The notes under the pieces were generated by a model. The model saw only the letters and a program-made list of their open reading frames with translations. It was not told the DNA's origin and did no database searches. 45,173 bases of DNA from an uncultured Clostridia bacterium (GTDB lineage: Bacteria; Bacillota; Clostridia; TANB77; CAG-508): the NCBI GenBank assembly GCA_947626025.1, contig CANQQQ010000012.1:1-45173 (forward strand), in the 5' to 3' direction. Below are positions 17,031 to 26,253 of the stretch, in pieces (position 1 is the first letter of the stretch; every line of letters begins with the position of its first letter). The position numbers and the translations under genes were made by a program.

Positions 17031-18332
17031 TTATATCAATTTTCCCACTAAATCATATTCTCGTGTTCCTATAATCTCTACATTTACAAATCTTCCTATT
17101 AAATCTTCATCTGTTAATTTTTTTATAAAAACCAGTCCATCCTCATATGGAACATCCATATAAGTTCTTCCTATTAAATATCTTTCATCAAAGGATTTTG
17201 CTTCTATTAAAGTTTTATAAGTATGTCCTATTTTACTTCTTAGACTTTCTTCAGATATTTCTTTCTGTAATTTCATAATTTTATTATATCTAAATTTTTT
17301 TGTACTTGGGTGCACTTGATTTTCCATTTTTTCTGCTGGTGTTCCATCTTCTTTTGAATATGTAAATACTCCTAATTTATCAAATTTGGCACTCTTTACA
17401 AATTCATATAATTGCTCAAAGTCTTCTTGTGTTTCACCTGGAAATCCTACTATTAATGTTGTTCTTAAAATAACATTTGGTATGCTTGTTCTTATTTTTT
17501 CTATAAGTTTTTTTATACTTTCACCACTATTCTTTCTATTCATTCGTTTTAATATTTTATTTGAAATATGTTGAATTGGAATATCAAAGTACTTGCAAAT
17601 TTTATCATTTTCTTTTACTACTTGAATTAATTCATCTGTAATGCTTTCTGGATATGCATACAAAAATCTGATCCATTCAATTCCATCTATCTTGCACAAT
17701 TCTTGTAAGAGTTCTGACAATCTTGGTTTTCCGTATAGATCAATTCCATATTTTGTAGTATCTTGAGCTATTACAATTACTTCTTTTATGCCTTTTTTTG
17801 CTAGGGTTTTAGCTTCTTTTATAATTTCTTCAAACTCTCTTGAAATATATGGTCCTTGTATCTTAGGTATAGCACAATATGTACAATGATTACTACAACC
17901 TTCAGCGATTTTTAAATATGCCATAGTAGTTCCTGTTGTAATTACTCTATCTGACCATTTAATGCAATCATTTGGCATTTCTAATTTTAATAATTCAGAT
18001 ATCTTCTTCCATAAATTATTATATTCACTTACTCTTATAAACAAATCTACTTCTGGTAGGGCTTTTTCCATTTCTTCTTTATATCTTTCAACCATGCACC
18101 CCATTGCAACAAGATATTTGCATCTTCCTTTTTTATACTCTGCCATTTCTAGTATAGTATCTATTGCTTCTTGCTTTGCAGATTCAATAAATCCACATGT
18201 ATTTATTATAATAATATCTGCATCATTTTCATCATTGACAATATCAAAATTATGCTTTTTAAATAGTCCTATTACTTCTTCTGTTACTACCAAATTTTTA
18301 CTACATCCTAGTGATACAAATCCTACATTCAT
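17031..18332 (-). CDS. rimO: Ribosomal protein S12 methylthiotransferase RimO
   Basis: RimO is a radical-SAM enzyme that adds a methylthio group to an aspartate of ribosomal protein S12. The 433-residue product has the N-terminal UPF0004 domain with cluster cysteines (SLGCSKN, NTCGF, MGCM), the radical-SAM motif EGCSNHCTYC with C146, C150 and C153, and a C-terminal TRAM domain ending YDLVGKLI. The frame is open for 16 codons upstream, but MNVGFVSLGCSKN is the family start and AAGGG precedes it. It is followed by purM in the same unit. Confidence 0.95.
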   Translation of the reverse strand: MNVGFVSLGCSKNLVVTEEVIGLFKKHNFDIVNDENDADIIIINTCGFIESAKQEAIDTILEMAEYKKGRCKYLVAMGCMVERYKEEMEKALPEVDLFIRVSEYNNLWKKISELLKLEMPNDCIKWSDRVITTGTTMAYLKIAEGCSNHCTYCAIPKIQGPYISREFEEIIKEAKTLAKKGIKEVIVIAQDTTKYGIDLYGKPRLSELLQELCKIDGIEWIRFLYAYPESITDELIQVVKENDKICKYFDIPIQHISNKILKRMNRKNSGESIKKLIEKIRTSIPNVILRTTLIVGFPGETQEDFEQLYEFVKSAKFDKLGVFTYSKEDGTPAEKMENQVHPSTKKFRYNKIMKLQKEISEESLRSKIGHTYKTLIEAKSFDERYLIGRTYMDVPYEDGLVFIKKLTDEDLIGRFVNVEIIGTREYDLVGKLI

Positions 18333-18507
18333 TTTTTTCCCTTTCAAAAACTTATAAAAATTTTCGATTGAAATATACAAAATTAATTACTAAAAGCTTT
18401 CAATCTAGACTCTGTATAATATTTATTTTTAATACGTTTTAACTATATTTATATGGCACATGCATAAAGTAAATTTTTATTTACAAAATTAATATAGTAT
18501 TTTTCGT

Positions 18508-18553
18508 AAAAAACATAAGAAGATAAAATTCTTTTTACCTTCTTATGTTTTTT
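18508..18553 (-). terminator. Terminator after the DUF1292 gene
   Basis: A perfect 15-base stem (18508-18522 with 18539-18553) is flanked by A and T runs. It closes the transcript carrying ireB, ruvX and DUF1292. Confidence 0.8.
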
Positions 18554-18575
18554 CATTTGAAAATCTGTCCTACAA

Positions 18576-18884
18576 TTAATCTTCATCTACAAAATCAAAT
18601 TCATCTTTAAACTTTTCTTTGAATATATTGAATACTTTATTAAGAGTTTCATCACTATCAACACTTACATATGATTCCTCTTCTTCTGAATCAGTATCTT
18701 CAACTTTTAAAATAACGACTTCGTCAGCATCATCGCTATCGTTTGCTGGTAATAATACAACATATTCTTCTCCATCCAATTCTATTAAATCTAAGAACTC
18801 AAATTTAACTTCTTCTCCATTCTCGTCATTTAAAACTATAATATTTTCTAATTCTTCTTCCATTCCGTTCTGTTCATTATCCAT
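18576..18884 (-). CDS. DUF1292 (YrzB-family) acidic protein
   Basis: A 102-residue very acidic protein with the DUF1292 pattern: IIVLNDENGEEVKFEFLDLIELDGEEYVVLLP and VVILKVEDTD, then an acidic C-terminal helix. Its function is unknown, but it nearly always follows ireB and ruvX in Firmicutes, as here. An alternative ATG four codons upstream (18896) directly abuts AAGGA and is less likely. Confidence 0.9.
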   Translation of the reverse strand: MDNEQNGMEEELENIIVLNDENGEEVKFEFLDLIELDGEEYVVLLPANDSDDADEVVILKVEDTDSEEEESYVSVDSDETLNKVFNIFKEKFKDEFDFVDED

Positions 18885-18973
18885 TATTATTATCATTCCT
18901 TTCTTAAGGTTTAATATTACCTAAAACAAATTTGTTATTTTTATAGTAAATACATGTTGAAAACTTTATAATA

Positions 18974-19390
18974 TTATAAACTTCTATTCATATATGTTTC
19001 TAGTATATATTCTGCAGATATTGTATCAACTATATTTCTCTTCTCTTTTTTGTTTATGTCAAGCATATTCATAGTCTTATGAGCAGATACAGTTGTCAAT
19101 CTTTCATCTATTGTTTCAATTTTTACTGTATTAAATCTACATTTTAATTTGTGTATAAATTTTTGTGTTACTTCTACCCTTTCGGAACTAGTTCCATTCA
19201 TATTAAAAGGCATTCCTACAACTATTGTATCGACTTCATATTCATGTAAAAGTTCCTCTATCCTCTTTAATACTATCTTGTCATTACCACTATGATGTAT
19301 AGTTTCTAATCCTTGAGATGTTATTCTCAGTGGATCTGTAATGGCAATTCCTACTCTAGCATCTCCATAATCTATTCCTAATATTCTCAT
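18974..19390 (-). CDS. ruvX: RuvX/YqgF RNase H-fold nuclease
   Basis: RuvX (YqgF) is an RNase H-fold protein linked to pre-16S rRNA maturation and Holliday-junction resolution. The 138-residue product starts MRILGIDYGDARVGIA, with the first catalytic Asp, and contains VVGMPFNMNG, IDERLTTVSA and VDTISAEYILETY, the standard motifs. The start at 19390 overlaps the end of ireB by a few bases, showing coupling; a TTG three codons upstream is less likely. Confidence 0.95.
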   Translation of the reverse strand: MRILGIDYGDARVGIAITDPLRITSQGLETIHHSGNDKIVLKRIEELLHEYEVDTIVVGMPFNMNGTSSERVEVTQKFIHKLKCRFNTVKIETIDERLTTVSAHKTMNMLDINKKEKRNIVDTISAEYILETYMNRSL

Positions 19391-19391
19391 A

Positions 19392-19646
19392 TTATTCAAT
19401 TATTCCTATATAATTTTCTACCATTCTTTCTAATAATTCATCTCTCTCGATTTGTCTTATTATATTTCTTGCATTTTTATAACTAGTAATGTACGTTGGA
19501 TCACCTGATAAAATGTATCCCACTATTTGATTTACAGGGTTATATCCTTTTTCTACTAATGCATCATAAACCTGCTTTAAAGTCTCTTTTGTCTTTAAAT
19601 TTTTTTCTTTTTCTATCTTAAAATTCATTGTTTTATCTATTTCCAT
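19392..19646 (-). CDS. ireB: IreB family regulator (DUF965)
   Basis: IreB is a small phosphoprotein substrate of the IreK/PrkC-type kinase in Enterococcus, where it affects cephalosporin tolerance. The 84-residue product has the family core: LKQVYDALVEKGYNPVNQIVGYILSGDPTYITSYKNARNIIRQIERDELLERMVENYI. GGAGG precedes the ATG at good spacing. It precedes ruvX in the conserved Firmicute gene order. Confidence 0.95.
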   Translation of the reverse strand: MEIDKTMNFKIEKEKNLKTKETLKQVYDALVEKGYNPVNQIVGYILSGDPTYITSYKNARNIIRQIERDELLERMVENYIGIIE

Positions 19647-19670
19647 AGCTATTCCTCCTAATCATTATTT

Positions 19671-20777
19671 TTAAATATTATTTATGTCATTCTCTGTATC
19701 TGGTGCATTATCTAAGTATTCTTCTTGCTTTTTTAGAATTTTCTCTAATGCTGTTCCTTTATAATATGTTGTCAAAACAACATTTAATTTTATTTTAGCA
19801 ACTTTCTTTTCTTTTTTATTCTTTTTAGAATTTTCATCTTCAACCATTTCTACTTCTAAATTTTCTACTGCACTTTTCATGTCTAGAATAAATCTAGTAA
19901 CACCATCTACTTCTGCTCCTGAAAAAGCAATTACAAATTTAGGTCCCATGTATCTTACAAATATATACTCACTTGACAAATTATCTTTTATATAATCACA
20001 CATATCTATAACTACTTGATTTCCAGTTTCTCTGTTAAAATCTTTATTAATTTGTTCAAGATTTGTAATCTTCATCATACATATCGTAGAATTGGTATAC
20101 TTGTCTATTACTTTTCTTCCCTCATTAAATAAGTATTCTCCAGACTTTAGCTCAGAATAATAATCCTCTCTTGTTAAACTTTCAACGATATTTTGATAAT
20201 TAACAATTCTAAATACAGATAATATATTGTCTTTTACCACTTCAAGTATAGTTGTATCTATATCATCAAATGCATGTGGTATACCACTCTCTATTATCCA
20301 ATACCCTATATATACATTTTCTATATATAAAGGGAAAAACATTGCTGCTTTAGCTCTTCCAAATTCACTTTTTTGATATGGTAATCTTTGATCTTCTTGA
20401 TCTACCGTAATGTATTTTGGAGTAGCAGTTGTTATGCTATCTCTAAATATTTCTTCGTTATGCAAACTCCTAAGGTTGTCCCAATGCTTTTCTTCAACAT
20501 TAGAAGCTTTAATTACATATTCTGTTCCATTGAATTCTACAATAGTAGAGTATTTTATATCATATTCTTGTATTAAAATCTGATTTATCTTCTTTATTTT
20601 TTCATCTACACTTATAGAATCTCCTGCAGTCGTCATAAAATCTTGCAATACATTTAATCCATTTATTTTCTGATTAATGTTTTGATAATTGTTAATTTCT
20701 TTATGGATTTTCATGTTAAATAGAATCAACATGATTATTATTGCAACTAAAACTATTATTACTCCTATTATCCACAT
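19671..20777 (-). CDS. Membrane GAF protein with a degenerate GGDEF domain
   Basis: A 368-residue protein with one N-terminal membrane helix (about 2-21), a GAF-type sensor domain (about 50-190) and a GGDEF-like domain (about 215-340). The diguanylate cyclase active-site loop reads YMGPKF where GGDEF is expected, so cyclic-di-GMP synthesis is very unlikely; it may be a pseudo-enzyme sensor. A lysine-rich insert (KKNKKEKK) lies near residue 320. It follows the CpaE-like gene by 31 bases on the same strand and may act with it. Confidence 0.75.
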   Translation of the reverse strand: MWIIGVIIVLVAIIIMLILFNMKIHKEINNYQNINQKINGLNVLQDFMTTAGDSISVDEKIKKINQILIQEYDIKYSTIVEFNGTEYVIKASNVEEKHWDNLRSLHNEEIFRDSITTATPKYITVDQEDQRLPYQKSEFGRAKAAMFFPLYIENVYIGYWIIESGIPHAFDDIDTTILEVVKDNILSVFRIVNYQNIVESLTREDYYSELKSGEYLFNEGRKVIDKYTNSTICMMKITNLEQINKDFNRETGNQVVIDMCDYIKDNLSSEYIFVRYMGPKFVIAFSGAEVDGVTRFILDMKSAVENLEVEMVEDENSKKNKKEKKVAKIKLNVVLTTYYKGTALEKILKKQEEYLDNAPDTENDINNI

Positions 20778-20808
20778 ATTAGATTAAAGCTCACTCCTTT
20801 TCCTATTT

Positions 20809-23100
20809 TTATTGTTGTTTCATATAATCAAAAGTACTATCTGTACTATTTGTAAACTGTGCAGAACTTTGTTGATAATTCATATAACTTCCAGTATTAA
20901 CGTTTTCTTTACTCTTTCTTTTAAGTGATCCGTTTGATATTACAGGATATACTTGATCTGCTAATCTGTTTAAACAATTCATAAATACTTTATTATATCC
21001 TCTAGTTGATATCTCACAATTTGCTATTCCTGATAAATATATTGAATATGCATCTAAATCAAATGGAATTACTGTCTTCCTTATCGTTTTCATATCAAAC
21101 AATTTGTCTTGTATAGACATTTCTGGATCATTATAAGTTGACATTCCACCAACTATCATCTCTTCATTTAGTCCTCTTACTCTTTGTGCTTTATTTATAA
21201 CTGCTCTTAGTTTTTCAGGTTGTAAAATATTATTTATTTTTAACCTTCTTAAGAACTCTGTTAAAGGTTGAATCGTCAAAACATCCATACTTTGAACCAT
21301 ATATATTTCTTGTGCAACTCTAAAATATTCTTTATTTGTTGAATAATCACAGTCTAATAGTACTAAAGAATGATTTTTAACCAATGTTGTTAACATATTT
21401 TCTATACTGTAACTAGCATTTCTAATATTAGGTGATGAGGTATATACTGTCAAATTTTCATTTACTTTTATCCCTATTGGTTCTCCTCTTTTTAGATTTT
21501 CCATAGAAGCATAAGCAATTTCTCTTAATTCTTCTCTGTTTTCTGTATATATATAATAAGAATTTTTATTCATTGTTAAATCAACAATAGCTGTGTTTAT
21601 GCCTTCCTTTGATAATATTTCTGCTATATTATTAACTAGGAAAGACACTCCATTCTTTGAAGTTCCAACAAAAGAAACTATTTTCTTATCTTGAGTCAAT
21701 AAATATGAAATGTCAATCTCGCTTCTTTCATTTTCTACTTCTGTTAATGAGTTATCATCATTAGTATTATCTTCATATGTAGATGAAATATTATTTATTA
21801 CATCTTTATCATTTTGTAACTCATCTTCATCATCCTCAAATCCTGGTAACACTGTATTTTCACTTTTAATAAATCTATTATCTTCTGTTTCATCATCTTC
21901 AAATCCTGGTAGTACTGAATCCGTTTCATAATTATTTGTATTTGATAATGAATTTATTTCTCCATCCTTTTCAAATCCTGGTAAAACAGTGTTCTCCATT
22001 TGTAGTAATTCTTCTCTTTGTTGCTCTGTTGGAAGTGGATTTTTTCTAGGTCTTCCTCTTCCTCTTTTTGGAGTAGTTACTTCTGGTTCTGTGACTATCT
22101 TTCTAGGTCTTCCTCTTCCTCTCTTTACAGGTTGTTCAGTTGTTTCTATAGGTCTAAATGCGTCTATTTCTCTCATTTGTTCTAATTGATTTGCGCCTTC
22201 AATGTTATCTATTTCATCTGAATAATTTTCTGCATTTCCTGATTTTGTTTTATTTATTGCAAATGGATCAGTAATCTTTCTCACTTCATCTCTATTTTTC
22301 ATTTCCTCTGGTATTATAACTGGTCCTGTAGGCTGTTTTGAATGATTATCTACTATCTTAGATACATTTAAATCACTCTTCTTTATTTCTTCTCTTCTTA
22401 CTGTATCTGGACTGTATGTCATTATAGATTGATACTTAGGTGACTCTGCTTCAAGCACTGCCTTTACATCCATTGGTAAAAATTTAATTATTATTTTTAA
22501 CTGATCATCATTATATTGTTGTGCAATACTGTCAAAACTCTCAACATATCTTTCTTCATTCTTTCCTAACTTTCTATAATGAGATAAAATATTTTGAATC
22601 TCTATTTCACTTACATTTCTTTCATCTTCTGGCTCATATTCTCCCTGTTCAATTTTATAGTAGGTTTTTGCTTCTTTTTTAGTACGTGGCTTATTCAATA
22701 GATTGCTTACATTTTCAATTGTTCTATCATTTCCAATTAATGCATCATAAACCCCTATTGAAAATAGCTTTACTAATAGATTATCTCCCTTTTCTCTTCT
22801 TTCTGAGCAGATTACTACTATCGGTATATCTCTTCCTGCACCATCAATTGCCTCATCACTTATACTATCTAATTTTTCAAATATAAATTTATCTATAGCC
22901 TCATAATTATTGTTTGTGAATGGTTCTAAATCTTCACTTATTACTATTCTGTCATATGTTTGATTTCTTTGCAATTCTTTAATTATGGCATTAAAATAAT
23001 AAACATTTTTTGAAGATATTATTTCTTTATAATTTTTTTGATAGTCTCTTATAATCTTTTCAGCTATATCCTCTGTACTAACTGCGAATAAAACTTTCAT
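20809..23100 (-). CDS. CpaE-like protein with AT-hooks and VLPGFE repeats
   Basis: A 763-residue protein in three parts. Residues 1-130 look like a receiver-type domain (VVICSE, FSIGVYDAL), as in CpaE. Residues about 230-465 are a low-complexity linker with two identical AT-hook motifs KRGRGRPRK (326-334 and 345-353) and three copies of VLPGFE (about 371-377, 395-401, 416-422). Residues from about 470 form a ParA/MinD-like domain with a degenerate P-loop (SKNGVSF in place of SKGGVGK) and a conserved LVLLDCDY switch. AT-hooks bind the minor groove of AT-rich DNA. It may link the chromosome or DNA to the Tad-like machine; that is inference. Confidence 0.7.
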   Translation of the reverse strand: MKVLFAVSTEDIAEKIIRDYQKNYKEIISSKNVYYFNAIIKELQRNQTYDRIVISEDLEPFTNNNYEAIDKFIFEKLDSISDEAIDGAGRDIPIVVICSERREKGDNLLVKLFSIGVYDALIGNDRTIENVSNLLNKPRTKKEAKTYYKIEQGEYEPEDERNVSEIEIQNILSHYRKLGKNEERYVESFDSIAQQYNDDQLKIIIKFLPMDVKAVLEAESPKYQSIMTYSPDTVRREEIKKSDLNVSKIVDNHSKQPTGPVIIPEEMKNRDEVRKITDPFAINKTKSGNAENYSDEIDNIEGANQLEQMREIDAFRPIETTEQPVKRGRGRPRKIVTEPEVTTPKRGRGRPRKNPLPTEQQREELLQMENTVLPGFEKDGEINSLSNTNNYETDSVLPGFEDDETEDNRFIKSENTVLPGFEDDEDELQNDKDVINNISSTYEDNTNDDNSLTEVENERSEIDISYLLTQDKKIVSFVGTSKNGVSFLVNNIAEILSKEGINTAIVDLTMNKNSYYIYTENREELREIAYASMENLKRGEPIGIKVNENLTVYTSSPNIRNASYSIENMLTTLVKNHSLVLLDCDYSTNKEYFRVAQEIYMVQSMDVLTIQPLTEFLRRLKINNILQPEKLRAVINKAQRVRGLNEEMIVGGMSTYNDPEMSIQDKLFDMKTIRKTVIPFDLDAYSIYLSGIANCEISTRGYNKVFMNCLNRLADQVYPVISNGSLKRKSKENVNTGSYMNYQQSSAQFTNSTDSTFDYMKQQ

Positions 23101-23106
23101 TAGTTT

Positions 23107-23517
23107 TTAACTCCTTCCAAATTTTACTACTACTACAAATACAAACGGTAATACTTGACATATTATTAATATTGTTACAAATGCTATTATAGCGAAAAAA
23201 CCTTTGTATCTTGTATCCAATTTTCTTATTCCTATTACATATTGATAAATAGCTCCTACTGATATTCCCAAAAAGCATAATGGTATACTGAAAAATCTAA
23301 CTTTATCTAGTATATATGCTGCAAAACCGTAGGTTTCATCTCCGTATTCTGCAACAAAATCTTCTAATTCTTTAGCACTTTTTTCTTTTATTTCGATCAA
23401 TTTGCTTGCCGTTTCTGAATTTAATACATCTTCTCCGCTTGTCGCATATATCTTATACGAAACAAAAACAGATAAAATGCATATTACCACTAACAAAGCA
23501 ATCACAATCTTTTTCAT
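23107..23517 (-). CDS. Small membrane protein with an N-terminal signal and two membrane helices
   Basis: A 136-residue protein with a signal-peptide-like start (about 1-23, ending in YAT), an acidic helix, then two hydrophobic helices (about 74-93 and 107-130). This order resembles VirB2/TrbC pilins, but I see no firm sequence match. GGAG precedes the ATG at 23517 by eight bases; the in-frame GTG at 23523 is too close to it. The CpaE-like gene follows six bases later. Confidence 0.6.
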   Translation of the reverse strand: MKKIVIALLVVICILSVFVSYKIYATSGEDVLNSETASKLIEIKEKSAKELEDFVAEYGDETYGFAAYILDKVRFFSIPLCFLGISVGAIYQYVIGIRKLDTRYKGFFAIIAFVTILIICQVLPFVFVVVVKFGRS

Positions 23518-23663
23518 ATTCACTTCTCCTTATATTTTTACTTATAAAATTCTTATAAATATCATACACTACAATTTGAAAAATATCAAGGTATTTTTTA
23601 TAATTTATTTAATTTGTTAATTCCGTAAGGAAAATTGCTTATACAACACCACAATATAAATTT

Positions 23664-23684
23664 AGGCACAGGTTTGCCCTGTGC
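23664..23684 (-). terminator. GC-rich hairpin after spoIIQ
   Basis: GGCACAGG (23664-23671) pairs perfectly with CCTGTGCC (23677-23684) around five bases, ten bases after the spoIIQ stop. It ends the spoIIA-spoIID-spoIIQ transcript. Confidence 0.7.
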
Positions 23685-23694
23685 CATATAATTA

Positions 23695-24453
23695 TTACTC
23701 TTTTATATATGTTGTTGGATCCAAATATTCATTGTCTTTTAAGATTTCAAAATGCAAATGTGGTTTATCCAAAATTTCAAAACTAGCGGTACTGCCAACA
23801 GTTCCTATCGTTTGCTCTGCAGTTACATTTTCGCCTATTGTTACAAATTCAGCAGTCAATAAATTAGAATATCTTGTTTCATAACCATTTGAATGTTCGA
23901 TAATAACTGTTATTCCATACCTAGGATCATTTTTTATCGATTTTACTGTTCCATCAGAAGCTGCTTTAACAACTGTTGTTAAATCTGCTTCTATGTCTAT
24001 TCCTGTGTGTGTTGTCCATTCCTTTAAAGTCTCAGAATATACTAAATTTTCTTTGCTATATTCTTTTATTATATCTCCTTCTATAGGTTTTATAAATGTT
24101 GGATCTGGTATTTCTATAATTGGTTCAACTTCTTTTTTTTCTTCAACTTTTGTTTCTGTTTTAGTATTAGATTCACTTTGAATTGTATTTTCATTAGTAT
24201 TTGCTCCTAGATTTTCTTCATTTTTTACATCTTCTACTGTTTTGCCTATTGCACTACTAGCTTCTTCGTAATTATCTACCAATTCATTATAATCATCTTG
24301 ATCTGATATATTTGACTTTAAACTTATTGCTTGTTCTTTATATTCAGAATACATTCTGTTTATATTTATAATCATACCAACAATAAGGGATATTACAACA
24401 AGTATCGTTAAAATAATGGTGATATAAGTAATGTTTTTTATTTTATTTTTCAT
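23695..24453 (-). CDS. spoIIQ: SpoIIQ-type M23 peptidase-like engulfment protein
   Basis: SpoIIQ is a forespore membrane protein that reaches across the intermembrane space and anchors the SpoIIIA channel during engulfment. The 252-residue product has an N-terminal membrane helix (about 8-31), an acidic linker and a C-terminal LytM/M23 domain. Unlike the Bacillus protein it keeps the zinc-site residues: H149 and D153 in HTGID and H232 and H234 in HLH, as in clostridial SpoIIQ. It follows spoIID in the usual order. The frame is intact. Confidence 0.88.
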   Translation of the reverse strand: MKNKIKNITYITIILTILVVISLIVGMIININRMYSEYKEQAISLKSNISDQDDYNELVDNYEEASSAIGKTVEDVKNEENLGANTNENTIQSESNTKTETKVEEKKEVEPIIEIPDPTFIKPIEGDIIKEYSKENLVYSETLKEWTTHTGIDIEADLTTVVKAASDGTVKSIKNDPRYGITVIIEHSNGYETRYSNLLTAEFVTIGENVTAEQTIGTVGSTASFEILDKPHLHFEILKDNEYLDPTTYIKE

Positions 24454-24498
24454 TTTTCTTCCTCCTTTGTAAATACATTATTTCCAGATTTTTCTTTT

Positions 24499-25504
24499 CT
24501 ATACATTATTTTTTATATTTGTTATATCTACACCTGTATAATAATGTTTTATAATCTCATAATACTGATACCCTTGATTTGCTAGTGCATCTGCTCCTGT
24601 TTGGCTCATTCCAACTCCATGCCCATATCCAATCACATTAAATGTTACATTTTCTCCTTCTATACTAATTTCAAAATTGGCTGATTTCAGTCCTAATATT
24701 CCTCTTAATTCCACACCTGATATATTGACATTTCCAATTTTAATTGTTTTTACTCTTCCACTTTCTGTATATTCTAGTATTTGTATTGTCCTATCATTAT
24801 CAAAATAGAAGTTGCTATAATTCTCTTTCATTTTATTTGCCAATTCTGTGTATGTAAAGCTAACTTTAGAACTATATTGTTCATATCCCTCTTCTCCGTG
24901 CTGTTTCTACACTTTGTAAGTACGGATAATCTCCGCCTCCCCACACGCCTGACGCAATTTCAGTTTTTCCTCCACTATTCGCATGATAAAGTGCATTAAT
25001 GATCTCTCCTTCATAAGTTACAACTTCCCCAATTGTACTATTTACCGCTTCTACAATTTTATTCCAATACTGTGTCCTCACATCTTCGTCCCATTTCGCC
25101 AGTCTATTTTCTTTAGAAATCCATGCTTGACAACAACTTGGAGAATCACAGATATTTGCTTGACCATGTTTTACATTATTTTTAACTATTGTGTATATAG
25201 TATATGTTCTTGCAACAACTGCTTGTGCCTTTAGAGCTTCTATATTATATGAGGCTGGTATTTCAGCAGAAACAACATTGCACAAATATTCATCTAAATT
25301 TACCTCTTCAATTGTATTATCGTTAGTATGTAGTAATTTAATTGTTGTATAATCATCGTAATTATAACTCTTATCTATTTGTAGTTCTTCAATCTCTTTA
25401 TCTTCCGAAAATATCTGTAAAGTTTCAAATTTGCGCGTAAAAATTATCGGTATTAAAAAACATAAAAATAATATTATTATAATAAATATAATTGTTTTTT
25501 TCAT
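24499..25504 (-). CDS. spoIID: SpoIID, lytic transglycosylase of engulfment, with one CGG +1 frameshift
   Basis: SpoIID cuts septal glycan strands during engulfment. The N-terminal frame (25504 to the break) has a membrane helix and EYLCNVVSAEIPASYNIEALKAQAVVARTY, and LYHANSGGKTE; it runs into a stop nine residues after the break. The remaining frame has YGHGVGMSQTGADALANQG. The break is at codon 203, a CGG (24896-24898). Reading GCA, skipping the C, then GGA GAA GAG continues AGEEGYEQY into the second frame and gives a full-length protein of 334 residues (the Bacillus protein is 343). The start overlaps the end of sigF by one base. It may be a programmed frameshift or a mutation; see findings. 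Confidence 0.9.
24896..24898 (-). other. CGG +1 frameshift site in spoIID
   Basis: Zero frame reads GCA CGG AGA. Skipping the C and reading GCA then GGA GAA GAG restores spoIID. The P-site codon is GCA. Confidence 0.85.
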
Positions 25505-26227
25505 TATGCCTCCAATTTCTGTTTCATTTTTTCTAATACATTCTTTTCTATCCTTGATACCTGAACTTGTGAAATACCTAGCAATTTGCCTACCTCAGTT
25601 TGTGTCTTATCTTTATAAAATCTTAAAATAATTATTTGTTTTTCTCTTACATTAAGATTATTAATAACTTGATTTAATGCCATATTGTTAACTATTTTGT
25701 TCTCTTGGTTCGTCTCAATAGGTATCTTAGAAAGTAATTCTCTTTTATCGTTATCATCATTATTATCATCCTGATATATTGACTCAACTGGTCTTTGTGC
25801 TTCCATTGCAAATATAATTTCTTCCTTATCTATCTTTAATTGCTCAGATAACTGTGCTATATTAATTTCTTCATGATTTTTCTTTAAATACTCATTTTGT
25901 AGCTGTTTTATTCTAATTCCTAATTCTTTGACACTTCTGCTTACTTTTATTATTCCATCATCTCTTATGAATTTTTTTATTTCTCCCAATATGTATGGTA
26001 CTGCATATGTTGAAACTTGTACTTCAAAACTAGTATCAAATCTTTTTATTGCCTTTATAAATCCCATACATCCTATTTGATACAAGTCTTCTGTTTCATG
26101 ATTCCTCCCAATAAATCTTTTTACTATACTCCATATTAGTCCTTGATTATCTTCTATTAATTTTGTCATTGCCTCATTGTCTCCGCATTTGAGCCTTTTT
26201 TATATCTTCAATATTGTTTTCAAACAT
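25504..26227 (-). CDS. sigF: Sigma-F (SpoIIAC), with one CGG +1 frameshift near the start
   Basis: Sigma-F is the first forespore sigma factor. The open frame from 26169 starts inside conserved region 2 and lacks the family's N-terminus. Translation from the ATG at 26227 gives MFENNIEDIKKAQM, then an in-frame CGG (codon 15). Skipping its C and reading GGA GAC AAT gives GDNEAMTKLIEDNQGLIWSIVKRF and a 240-residue protein (Bacillus: 255) with STYAVPYILGEIKKFIRDDGIIKVSRSVKELG and the C-terminal ISQVQVSRIEK helix-turn-helix. Without the shift translation stops at a TGA three codons later. It follows spoIIAB by 26 bases and overlaps spoIID by one base. Confidence 0.9.
26183..26185 (-). other. CGG +1 frameshift site in sigF
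   Basis: Zero frame reads ATG CGG AGA CAA TGA. Skipping the C and reading GGA GAC AAT GAG restores sigF. The shift is at codon 15, so failed shifting yields only a 17-residue peptide. Confidence 0.85.
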
Positions 26228-26253
26228 TCCAATATCAATCCTTTGTATACTTA

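Noticed and set aside
21890-22130. Tandem DNA repeats in the CpaE-like gene as a mobile repeat
   Set aside because: They are explained by the repeated AT-hook and VLPGFE peptides within one continuous reading frame.
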